Shown: in pieces, positions 51,001 to 61,862 of the stretch
Position numbering within the stretch: position 1 is the stretch's first letter
Layout: each line of letters opens with the position of its first letter
Assembly: GCA_030407005.1 (NCBI GenBank)
Contig: JAUDYN010000012.1
Span: 1 to 64,000, forward strand
Reading direction: 5' to 3'
Length of the DNA stretch: 64,000 nucleotides
Origin: Desarmillaria ectypa
Lineage: Eukaryota; Basidiomycota; Agaricomycetes; Agaricales; Physalacriaceae
The notes under the pieces: generated by a model
Database searches by the model: none
Told to the model about the DNA's origin: nothing
Seen by the model: the letters and a program-made list of their open reading frames with translations, nothing else
Position numbers and translations under genes: made by a program

Positions 51001-51342
51001 GTTCACGGATGGCGCAATATTTTTGGCATCGACGAAGGAAGAGTGTCGTAATTAGAACAGCAGTATTCCATTGATATTTTGTTAACAGGCTGGGTTATAT
51101 TCAAAGGTGAAGAAAAATAGCAGCATCCATGATAAGTCAATTCATTCTTGCAAGCAGAGAATGCCGCATGTGTCTGATTATGCCTGGTTTAGGGCACATG
51201 AGAGACTTGGTCATATATGAGATAAACAGAAGTCAAGCGCTATCTGTGCAATACCTTCAAACCACATATCTGAGATTTGAGTGAAGGTAAGTAACATTGC
51301 TAGATCAACGGGAATTATCGCGCTCTGTTTGCTTATGGTACG

Positions 51343-51444
51343 TGTGCAAGATTCGAACGCCCAACCTTCAGAACGGTAGGGAAAAAACACACACATTTAT
51401 GAGATTCACCTCATAGCAGTTGTTACCACTACAGCAACAGCCTG
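51343..51444 (-). repeat. tRNA-like module, copy 4
   Basis: On the minus strand GGCTGTTGCTGTAGTGGTAAC is followed by GGTTGGGCGTTCGAATCTTGCAC. It is clearly homologous to the copy at 46771-46870 and sits at the equivalent place in the other long repeat copy. Confidence 0.6.
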
Positions 51445-51637
51445 AACAATTGCGCTAATGTTATTAATATGGTATTCCCACACCTTAACCTGATTTCGTC
51501 CAATAAATTAGCAAAGAGGCCCGGAAAGGAAACGATTGTTGGTATCGACCAAGATGTCCTGTGAGCTTTGGAATGAGAACTAGATTTACTAAATAATGTC
51601 TGCGTACTGTTCAAAAAAGGACGGATTCAGTCTTCAT

Positions 51638-51702
51638 GCTACCGAATGGATTCGAACGATTTAGGTGCACACACAGTGTTATGCCATTGGTACATAGTAG
51701 CT
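51638..51702 (-). repeat. tRNA-like module, second type, copy 2
   Basis: The minus strand reads GCTACTATGTACCAATGGCAT to CGTTCGAATCCATTCGGTAGC, with a pairable acceptor-like terminus and a canonical GTTCGAATC. It is homologous to 47037-47102. Confidence 0.5.
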
Positions 51703-52168
51703 ATACTCCTTCGTGTACATTATGAAAGATATCTGCCACGAGAGTGATGAAACGGGATGTATTGATTGTAGATAGTCTAAGATACAAGCAAGTAAGGTAG
51801 TAGTAAAAGATTAAGAGGCGACGCGACGAAAAGGGAAGGGATAATGGGAATGATAGAAGGTGTAGGTAAACATGTATATGCAACGCACGACAGGTGTACT
51901 ATTCCATCTATGAAGGAAGGATTAGCAAGAAGAGGAGCGGAAAAAAGACGTTAAATGAGGACGAGAGATTCAAAGGCAGATTTTTTGACTAAATGCATCA
52001 GCTTCAGGTATTTTTCTGTTGACCGTAAGTGGACCGGGCATCGCAGGCTGACGAAGAGGTCATAGAACGCCTCTGGGTTACTCCGGAGTGTTGAACCGGT
52101 AGAGGTACGGTCCGATCTTCCCGTCATCCTGTGCACATCCGGGCAGGGTTTCCCTACTTCCGAGGATT

Positions 52169-52670
52169 ACTCGGTTATTATCCTCCTTCAAAACACTGTG
52201 GGAAAATCTATTTGCTGCATCATTTGCCGAGGCCACTATCCTGACTGTGTTGTGGGAATTTTTCTATTCGAGGCGGCTCTTGCCGAACCTCCCGACCGCT
52301 TTTCTCGGGGGTGCTTTTTTCAATTCGTTGCGGCCTTGGCCTGCTCGCCTGTTTTTGTCTCCTCGTTATTTCTTTGCGAAAGCTTCTTTTGTTGTTCTGC
52401 GTTGTCTGGCTCTGTTTTTTGTTTTGGCATTGCGTCTGGGAAACTTGTCTACGTAGCTTTCTGCGGTGGTCTTTTTGTCTCCGCTCACTCCGTGCTCATC
52501 CTTTCTCCGTCGTCCTCATCCGTTCCAACCCTTACGTATATATTTTACTCGGTTATAATGCTACTTTGAGTTTACTGTGGGAAAATCTATTCATGCCAAT
52601 TGCCGAGCCTACCTACCTTCCTTGACTGGTGTGAACGTTTTCTATTCCTGGTTGCTGTTGCAGAGTCTAC
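52169..52670. repeat. Imperfect direct duplication, 380-base period
   Basis: The sequence TACTCGGTTAT.AT...ACTGTGGGAAAATCTATT...TTGCCGAG recurs at 52549. About 100 bases are recognisably similar in each copy, ending around a shared TTTTCTATTC. Confidence 0.6.
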
Positions 52671-53314
52671 GACTGTTGCCGTATCTGCGTGGTCTTTGTT
52701 TCACTTTGAATTATATGCGTGTCCGTTGCTGGATTAGTTATGCTATACACTTAGAAGCCTATTATTCTCATCCCAGTCTTCGCCAGTTTTACTTGTCTCG
52801 ATATGTTTGAGATTAACTTGACCTTCAGGGTAAGGTCTTTGTAAATATAAGACTGACAAAATGCGAGCTAGTGGTAGCTGAAGGTCACCGCTGAGCCAGT
52901 CTTTTTCAAACCGAATGTGCTGGTTGTACTCATCAAAGACATAAGACTGGGACTTGCCACGAGCAGAGATGGCACATTCTCCATTGGTTCGTAGCCACCC
53001 ACCGCTACTATCACCAGCGATCCATCATTCTCTCTTGGACCCAGAGATACGGTTCTGCTGGTAACAGGTTTTTGATACGATTGGAGAGCGAAGGATATGG
53101 TCCACGTACACAATGAAACATTGTCTTTACTGCTTCCTTCATTTTTTCTACAGCCCGCCGTCCTCCTAGCCAATCGTGTTAAGATAATGATATCTCAGTC
53201 ATACACACGGTAGTGATAGTGAACAACTAGATTGTGGTGCCCTACTTGTCAAGAAAATGATATCCAGGTAACGAAACATGTAAGGAATAGTAACAGAATA
53301 GTAATAAAAGTATG

Positions 53315-53358
53315 CACACCTCAGACACACGGTGGTGGTAGTGAACAACTGAGGTGTG
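53315..53358. repeat. Hairpin with perfect 10-base stem
   Basis: CACACCTCAG (53315-53324) pairs with CTGAGGTGTG (53349-53358). The loop contains CACACGGTGGTGGTAGTGAAC, of which a near copy (CACACGGTAGTGATAGTGAAC) lies at 53205-53225. Confidence 0.65.
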
Positions 53359-55208
53359 GTAAAAGAGCTCGTCCGTGGTTAACGGCTCAAGTTAGGGGAA
53401 GTAATCTAAATATAAATGTTAAGAAACGATAATGGAGAAAAATGTGGCCGTAAAAAGGTACGGAGAGAAATCTGGTAGTGGGACGAAAGGAAGTCGGAAT
53501 GAACGCATGTGATCGCTTGCTCTGATAAGGTGTCGTTCGGTTGCTATCCCGAATGGAAAAAATCAACAATGAGGATCAAATCTGAGCGGGTAGTACTGTG
53601 TCGAACAGTGAAAATTTAGCTAATGTGGTACTGGTCTACTACAGAGCCCTGGAGCCAGGTATCAGCTATTCCATGAATAACTAAACGGTTGAAGAAGTCA
53701 GATGCTGATCCATGCCCTGGCAACTATTGAATGGGCCCAGGGTTCTGAGCGAAAGCGGTAGGATCCGAACGGAGAGTGCGTCAGCCTGAGGACAAAGGTA
53801 CCGCTTTCTGTAGGGACAAGCGTTGGTGGTTTCCTCGGGATTTTCGATGTTCGGAGTTATTAGTCCACTTCCGATGTCGTAGGTCGTCATCTTGCTTATA
53901 GATATGAGCACGGAGGAAAAAGTACGGCAGGCTGTTCATTTACCTTTCACGATTTCGCGCTTTTGAGATGCAGCCGGTAATAGATGGAGATGGGTCGGGT
54001 TTAATAGCTACAGCAGGAAGTGTCGACTCCAACACAGAAGGAGAAATCGACTATCTGTGGCTCGGCGTACTGAGCTATGGACTCGCAAAGTCGTTTCGAG
54101 TTAAGTGGTTGCAGCCACTATGTGGCCGATGGCATGTCAGGGTCGCCATATGGGATATGACTGATGCCGGACCCAACCAAATTTTATACTTTAAGCTCGT
54201 AGATACGACCCCGGGAAGCTCAAACAATTCGACACCAAGGATTCAATGAGGACTTCAAGTTGAGTATACACTGAACGAGAGGAGGTACCTACGATCTTCG
54301 AGTTAGGCATTCATCAAGATAAATGAAAAGATACATATGTGCCAGCCGCATTCATTCGGAGTCGACCGCAAATGGAGCACACATTGCGGTCAAAAAGAGA
54401 GTCTCCTCCCGGATCTGCAACACATGTCCGTTTTCCGAGGATTTTTGGGGCCTTCCTTGTGGCACCCTACTAAGGTACCTGTTAGAGCTAATAAAATGCA
54501 TGGCCCTGAGGAAGGGGCTTAAGACGAAGGCGATGAAAAAAGGGGGAGCTGAGTTGATGGCGCATCGACGATCGGGATGGGGTACCGGGTCTCTTTTCCC
54601 GTTTATAATGACGGCGTGCAGTTGGCATATGTTTAACCGCCCAGGATTCGGCTGTTTTCTGTAATTTGTAGTGGGTTATTTACGGCAATCCTGAAGCAAA
54701 TGTATGTTACCGGCATGGGATTGAATGATCACATACGACTAATTATGATGTTGTCTTTCTAAGATTGTGCACCGCAGGCAGAGCGGGGTGTTCAACGTGT
54801 CCCAGGCCAAGATTAGCAGGTTTCTCTTTTGAATTTCTGGAATACTGGCATTGTAGCATAACCAGAGTACGTTCGTGATTTATTAATATTTGTACAGGGT
54901 TATCCATCAAAGAGCGCTCAAGAAACGTTCAGCAGAAAACGAGACTTGGGGATTGAATAAATAAATAAATATATCATTCAGGATGGGGCTTTCACGCAAC
55001 GAATAAACAATCCAATATCATTTGTACTAGGAACTTGTAAGCATGTGAAAGTTTACTTGATTGGGCATCTAAGCTGTTGGATGTATCGAGTTTGAAAGCC
55101 ACGGCTTGAGGATCATAGTGGGTTCGGAGGAACTAGTGTCGGTAGCAATCCTGGTATGCAGATATTTCGGGCCAGGAAAAAACCGGCAACAATGGGTGGA
55201 TAACATAT

Positions 55209-55307
55209 GAAATTTTGACGAAGTGGCCACAGCAAAATCAGTCGGGATTGCCTTTAACGGTAAAGCCGACGGATTTTGCTGTCGTTAGAAGACTTCGTCC
55301 AAATTTC
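55209..55307. repeat. Long imperfect hairpin (about 40-base arms)
   Basis: The left arm GAAATTTTGACGAAGT...ACAGCAAAATCAGTCGG is complementary to the right arm CCGACGGATTTTGCTGT...ACTTCGTCCAAATTTC, with an internal bulge and a 20-base loop (GATTGCCTTTAACGGTAAAG). The inner stem is 15 of 16 matched. Confidence 0.8.
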
Positions 55308-58300
55308 CTCTTTATTCCAATCATTTACATTGCATTTTGACCAGCTCGAATTATTCACCTACCAGAAGTGCTGAGTGCATCGAGGCCAGAGTCCGGTAAT
55401 ATCCTTGATAAGCTAGTCAGTCTGGCTATGCCGGGGAGAGCAACGCTTGCAGCGTTGTGTCTATACCGTAGACTATTGTGAATATTAGACACCTAAATAC
55501 GCAAAGTATTTTGGTGGTTTGTCAAAAGACGAAGGCCTGGGTGGCCGCGAGTTTGGGTTGTTGTTGGAGAAAGTCGATGGGTAAGAGTATGGACCGACGA
55601 GACAAGAAACCCAAAATGACGCGGCAGGCCCAAGTCCTGAGCCCCTAGGAACCAGAAGGCCAGAAGGAAGCCGAATCCGGTATCCCAAACACTGTAGTGT
55701 GTAGGTGGGTGGGACGAAAGAATGAGGGAACGGCTGTGAACTGGCCAGCGAGGGAGACGACTGCAGAGTGTCGGGGCTCAAAGAATGGGATCTTTCCCCA
55801 AGAAATCAGTTTATTTGCATTAGTATACATTCAATGGCTATGCCATCCGCCTGCTAACTTATCTCGGAATAACCGAATGGTGACAAGATGGTGACCGATT
55901 CTCAACGGATTCCGTCGCTTTCACGCGGCAAAAAATACCTTTCTAGATTGTCTGTTTGGATCTGTATCTAATTATCTCTGGCTAATATTTATTTTTGAGA
56001 ACCAGAGCACGGTCAATGGGATGCGGTTCTTCAACAAGGCTACAGTTGTTGGGGGGGCTGGAAAGTTCCATCAGTTTCGGACGTGTATTTGACCAGTAGG
56101 CACTATAACACGAGGAAAATGAGTCATTGATCAAGTAAAAGGTAGGTATGGACCTCCATAGTGTTCGAGGGAGTTCAGTGGGATCTGCGAGCCTATCAGC
56201 ACCGTGTCTGTAATCGTAGTCCAAATTGACTCAGCGTCGCTCTGATTCCATATAATTGACGTACCTTAGTGCGTGGACAACAATAAACCTGAGCAATGAA
56301 GGGGATTATTGTTGAGCGACCAGGCCAACCATGATTTATGGCGGTACTTCTGAATTCAAGGGGAATCCCTGCACGATCTTAGGACATCAGGGTGAATGGG
56401 AGGTAAGCTCTATAAACCAAACAAGATACTTTTGGTGCTAGTTTCTTCTACGTTGGTGTTTGCCATTTGTTTCCGTCGTTAAAATTATCTGGAGGGCCGC
56501 AGATTTCTCGTATAAACGCAAGGTGGAACCTTCCCTAGAATAATTTCGTGCGATAGAATCACGACGATGCGGACTAACTGACGATCCATAAAGTCATGGA
56601 GAAGGAGTAATTATGACATGCCTTTGAAGTACGATGTCAGGGATATGGGCAGAGAAGCTATGGAGAAACGCTGGTGAAAGGATGCTTCAGGATCCTTGCA
56701 GATGCGTGCGTTACAAGTCACATCTAAAGTTCACACAGGAGTCATCATTAGCAATATGATAGCATCACGGAAATGATACAGACAATGACGAACGAACATC
56801 AGGCAGAGGGCTCTGCTGTTAGAATTGCAGTTCACAGATGAACAGAAAGGAAGTAATGTTCAAGGCAATCGCGCTAGCGATACCTACTAATTACACTGCT
56901 TTTATACTACTAAAATATGTAGAATGTGCTAGAATCAATTAGAAATGTATCACTAAGAAAATAAGTAAACGTCCCAGGGAATATGGGAAGAACGAGCCAG
57001 AATATTCATGCAAACTCGTATTTTCAAAATATGAATCCATATTCTTACATCTGCATCCACCGTAGTGACCGGTTCCACGCCATGTACGGTGTGAACTCTA
57101 CACCAATTATAACTGGCAACAAGAAGGCTGTGCTATGGGATTCGGAGGTACGAACTAGATATTTGGCGCCCTCACCGCAGTTAGGCTTAACGCAACGGGT
57201 TCAAAAACTATCAAGACTAGAAAAGATTGATTCAAAAAAATAGACACATGAATTAGCTCCTTTGCGTTAGTACTCACCTGAAGTGCCGGCTAGAACGCTA
57301 ACGTGAAGAGTCTCGTAGTAGGTAAATCTTAAGATTCATTGGTGCTGCCAGATCTCACCTACGTGGTGTTAGGGTCTAGGCTTGTCTTGTGGGGATAAGC
57401 GATGAACTATGAGTTGAGATAGATCCACCATCATGACAGCTATGTACCTGATATCGATGGAATCTGTTCAATGAGCCTTCTTTCTCCGGTTGGCTGTAGC
57501 ATGTACGGTGAAAGGATCAAAACTGTTATGCCTGGATAGCACCTGTACGAGATATCGACGGTGGAAGTGTTACCATTTGGCTTTCTCCTCTTCAGTTTAT
57601 GGACTAAAAGAATTCTAGGTCTTCTAAAATATCTCCCTTTACGGCAATTCCAGCTTAAACGTAGACTCTTTCATCAGTCAATCTCTTACCATATGCCTGA
57701 AACAGCGACTAGCAGTCGGATAGAAAGGACATCATAAGGCTTCCTATATTGGTAGGATGTAAGCGCAACTCTGCAAAGCGTCATCTTAAGATTGCGATCA
57801 TTCAACGACATTCGAGGAAAGAAAGTGTCAGCCGCTTTTTGTACAGATGACACATGCTGTTTGGACGGGCCTATCATCTTCGAACCTGACAGGCTAGTAA
57901 ACATCCATCGAGATATGTCTTCCATAAGAACGCGCCTCATGGTAGGCCTATGAGTTGTTCTTTGTACATATGACTACAATGTGGAAATGAGTACGTCACC
58001 TTCATCTCTTTTCATCTAACGTCGAAATATAGTTTACCTGAAGCGGAGTCTGGGTAGGACACGCATTCATTCGAGCCTAGTGAGAAAGCCGAGCCTTCAT
58101 GCCATCGTGCAGTCGGCACATCGTATGGAAGTACTAGACATACAGTAGTACAGTATGACTTTCGGCTATACCTTTGTTACGGAGACGTGTATCGGCGGTG
58201 AGATGTTCCGTATTCAGGACGGTGAACAGGCCGAACCGTCTCTAGCGTTAGCAATGCAATAGAGTCTGGTCTCTTGCGTAAGGAAGAGTATTTCAATGGC

Positions 58301-60700
58301 ATACGTGGCAATCATTACTACGGCCATCACTGAGCTTGATTGAAATGCCCATCGATAAGAACACCTGCATACCAGAGCCAGATTTCTGGAACTTTCCCGC
58401 AGCTACAAACATATCATAGGCTCGCCAATGAGTTCTCCCCTTAAATCCTATTACTGTCACTGTTATGGTATGGCGGCATCACAAGTTGGTATTTACAAGA
58501 ATGCGAGAGTATCCGAGCCATTTTTCCGGGACGTAGTCGGTGATAATAATCTTGACTTCGTTAGAGGAGAGCGGGTGCTGTTTGAGAGGAACAATTGACA
58601 TCTTTACAGGCGCGACATGGAAAAGAAGTTGCGATCCGGTGTGTAAGGACATGAGCGTTGGAATATGGGCCATATAAATGTTGGAACGTACCTGAATGTA
58701 CCCAAACGCAGTCAGTATCCTGTTCAGCATCTCCACAAATAGGCTAGACTTTCCGCCTTAAGTTTCTTTAATCCTGGTGTAACTTTACCTGCATGCGTCA
58801 GTGGAACACAAGAATAGTTCTTTTCTTCTACTTACGCCATCACATGTTTTGGGACGAAGAAGATGTCTTGATATGAACAACTAAGCGAATGAATGATTGC
58901 CTCAACAGAACGGTTCCAAAGTCCTTTGCCTAGAGTGTATTCAGGAACTTACCAAACCACGTCCTTGGCTGCGACATCGGATCTGCGTGTCAACGCTGTC
59001 ACGCCAACATGCCGAAGGAAGGACTTTATTCTGCCGGGTCATAGTGAAGCCGTTGGGCCGAAAAAAAATTATAACTCTACTTGCACTCTAACTTCGAACC
59101 GGCTGGATAAGAAGGAGCGTTAGGATGAGTAGTGAGAAACGACAATTGAAAGCCCGTGAGCATCGCTCAGCGTGTACAAAACGTGTATGCCTCAGTTGAG
59201 AAGTTGGTGCCTTTGATCCCGGCATCGGGAATCAGTTTCCCCTCTTCGAAAACTAGGCAGGAAGAACAATAAGCAAGGGAGTAGAGAAAGAGTCAAAGAA
59301 TTCAAATAACGCACATCTGAATCATATATGAATACTATAGGTTATGGTAATAGTAGAGTTACTACACTGTCGATGATTACATACCAGCAACTTGCCAGTT
59401 GGCGCCTATCGTTTTCCAGGGAAGGGAGTACGGAGTACTGGCATTGTATCTGCAATGTTCATTGAGTTCGGATATCCCATAAGCGCAACAATCATCCGGT
59501 ATAACGGGACGAGATCATCAGCGTTCAGAATCAAAGGGGGAAAAGTTACGTAACTTGATTTGCACCTCGTGCCGATCTGTTATAACAGATGGTTGGCTTT
59601 CTTGGCCGGCAACACACTTGGAACTTCGATAATGATACTAGCATACACTTCTTTACACTGGTATATTTTACACTATTCTATTTCACGTGGATTCCATTCT
59701 TCCTGTCATACTGTCTGGCAGATGGCGGAACTGAACACAGGGTATATAGCAGTATGAGCACCCTCTGATCCTTTCGTGATGTTAAACAATATCCCTCGAA
59801 AATGGAAAGTAGCGAGGATATTCAGCGCCAGGTTTCACATGCGCTTAAAGATGAAACAGATGCCTAGGGAATCCGCGGATGCCGGTGCTTCACCGACATA
59901 CAAACATGCCGGCCCCGAAGGTATAATTAGGAAGCCGACCGGCAGAGAATGCTAATCATATCTAAAATAAGGAGTTCATCGCTGGGTATGTACAATTAAA
60001 TGGCCAATATGGACTGGAGGAGGGCATGATACCGTATAAATAACGAAACGATCGGCACAACGCACCGTTTTACATCCAAGTGTTCTCTGAAAGTCCGTAA
60101 GCCTTAACTTGCCTAGTAATTGAGAGCCACGAATATAACGGCTCAGCATCGTGTTGCGGGAACCCCCGACAGATCACACATATCTCTCTCCGAATGGTGG
60201 AAGAAAAGCTTGGCTTTGTGAGGATGGATACAGAGCCTCCTTGCAGCGAGGTCGTCAGATGTGATACGCCACCTCTTATGAAAGAACTTGGATAGGAATA
60301 GAATGTGTCAAAGCATATAAAAATGACGGGTTATCAGCCACAGTATCAGAAAATCATAACCAGAAGATCGGCAAGGGTCTTCTTGTGGGAGAGTTGCCGC
60401 GTAAGTATTCCGCTGGCAGCGAGGGGTAATCAGGAGGTTGTGAATGCTGTGATTGTGGTATAGCCGTGGGAGGTGCAGTGGAGAATACGACATTGCGAAG
60501 GGATGGGTTTGTGATGGTTACACAATGTTCGAGCTGATGGAAACAGAAGGATGTAGGATTCCTCACACACAGAGGATGGAAGAACATGCCTTCGATCGGC
60601 ACATCATTCCGTACCTGCAATGACTGCTGATTATGAAAGGAAATAAACTGGTACATAACTAGACGACACTCATGCTTACCGCCACAAAACCCAGTTGCAG

Positions 60701-61513
60701 ATGGCTGATAACGCGAACGTCTCTCTACCCAGTATCCACGAATTGTTCCCAGGTCAGCTCCGTATCGTTCATTCTGCTATTTTCCATGTCAGTTAATGAT
60801 ATTTATCTTGCAGAGCACATGCTACGCGTCTCACCTGAAGTTCGTTTGGAAGGCAGTGCACCTCCGACACTCATTCCATCTCACGCATATGTACTTCCAC
60901 AGCCATTACGCAAACCCATGCCTGGGGAGACCAGTTCATATTCCGGGTTCTCTCCATCACTTCCTCACCTGCAGTCATCAGACGAGGATGATGAAGAGGT
61001 CAAAAAGCATATATGCACGATTTGTAACAAACGATTCCTCAGACCCAGTAGCTTAAATGTTCATATCAACACCCATACCGGCGCTACGCGTGAGTCCATA
61101 GCCTTTTATACATACCCGGTATTAATGCCACACACGAAGCGTACCGATGCTCATTTCCCGGATGCGGAAAAGAGTTCAACGTCAAGTCCAACATGCTCAG
61201 ACACTACCGAATCCATACGGGCACTTTGGCTGATCAGCTTTCCTCTCGCAACAATTCGTCAAACACCAATCCTTACCCTCAAATTGATCCTCCGTTGACG
61301 TCTGCCAGCACGTCCTTCGCAGCAGGAGTGCAGGACCAGCCAAGAAGTCAGCTGCAGGACTACCAATCGCGATCCTGGCATGACAGTACAAGGGGGGAAA
61401 GAGAGAGACATTATCGGGGATGGTACTCGATACGTGACGTTCGTTCGACGCCAGGTGAAGATGAGAGGGATCACGGGATGGGGCAAAATCGCTCCTATGC
61501 AAGATATCATTGA
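60701..61513 (+). CDS. Two-finger C2H2 zinc-finger transcription factor
   Basis: Predicted nuclear DNA-binding regulator of 233 residues. Exons 60701-60752, 60814-61089 and 61140-61513 join through GT-AG introns in frame. It starts MADNANVSLPSIHELFPEHM, a start resembling other basidiomycete C2H2 proteins. A Ser/Asp/Glu-rich stretch (SSDEDDEE) precedes finger 1, CTICNKRFLRPSSLNVHINTH (C-X2-C-X12-H-X3-H). After the linker TGATPYR comes finger 2, CSFPGCGKEF...HYRIH (C-X4-C-X12-H-X3-H). Intron 2 falls exactly in the linker between fingers. The C-terminal 100 residues are Ser/Gln/Arg-rich, probably disordered, ending NRSYARYH. The ATG directly follows TTGCAG, so a further 5' exon is possible. The target genes are unknown. 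Confidence 0.92.
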
Positions 61514-61772
61514 GGATTCGGAACGTGAGATGATGTACTTTCCATGATATTTTTTTCTTCGAATTCTATATTTTGGCTTTCTTTCCCATTAGTAGTGGGG
61601 TCGAAGAGTTATATCTGCACTTACTTTTCCTAAGGGAAATTTTCTCGTTCGCGACAAAGGTCCAAACCAAGCAGGTTCAAGCTTGAACTTGAGTCTGACT
61701 AGTTATGTTAGTATATGTAACATATGCAATGCTAAATTATTTCTCAGATTTTTGGAGTGTACAGTCGAGGAC
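61514..61772 (+). other. 3' region of the C2H2 gene
   Basis: AT-rich, with T runs; the presumed 3' untranslated region. No distinct polyadenylation signal is asserted. Confidence 0.35.
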
Positions 61773-61862
61773 GCGACCGAGAGGAGTGATCGGCTACATT
61801 GGCTCACGTTGACTACATGTGAGTGACGCGTTTGTAGCCAATCTGTGGCCGATCAAAGTCGC
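61773..61862. repeat. Imperfect 90-base hairpin downstream of the C2H2 gene
   Basis: GCGAC...TGATCGGCTACATTGGCT on the left pairs with AGCCAATCTGTGGCCGATCA...GTCGC on the right, with mismatches. The centre includes CTACATGTGAGTG. It may be a small foldback element. Confidence 0.65.

Larger units (their letters stand above)
41815..51720. repeat. Composite repeat field with diverged colinear copies
   Basis: Blocks recur in the same orientation and order. Block A (GGCTTCGCGCGAAAGTC... followed by GATAACRCT) is at about 41850, 45500 and 48355. A block with TTTTTTGGGTAACTGG... is at 43683 and 49418. A block with CTGGAATTGGAACGAAG is at 44203 and 50208. A block with TTTGATATGAGGATATGCTTGG is at 45897 and 50756. 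A block with AGAGACTTGGTCATATATGAG is at 46627 and 51199. tRNA-like modules follow. Thus about 43.3-47.1 kb and 49.1-51.7 kb are two diverged copies of one long unit, with further partial copies. No protein-coding capacity is recognised. Confidence 0.75.
51721..60700. other. Gene-poor stretch with hairpins and short duplications
   Basis: No recognisable genes. It contains a direct duplication about 380 bases apart (52169 and 52549), a near-repeat plus hairpin at 53201-53358, and a long hairpin at 55209-55307 (listed separately). Open frames such as 52198-52569, 54323-54664, 55485-55781 and 57686-57940 have no identifiable family. Confidence 0.4.
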
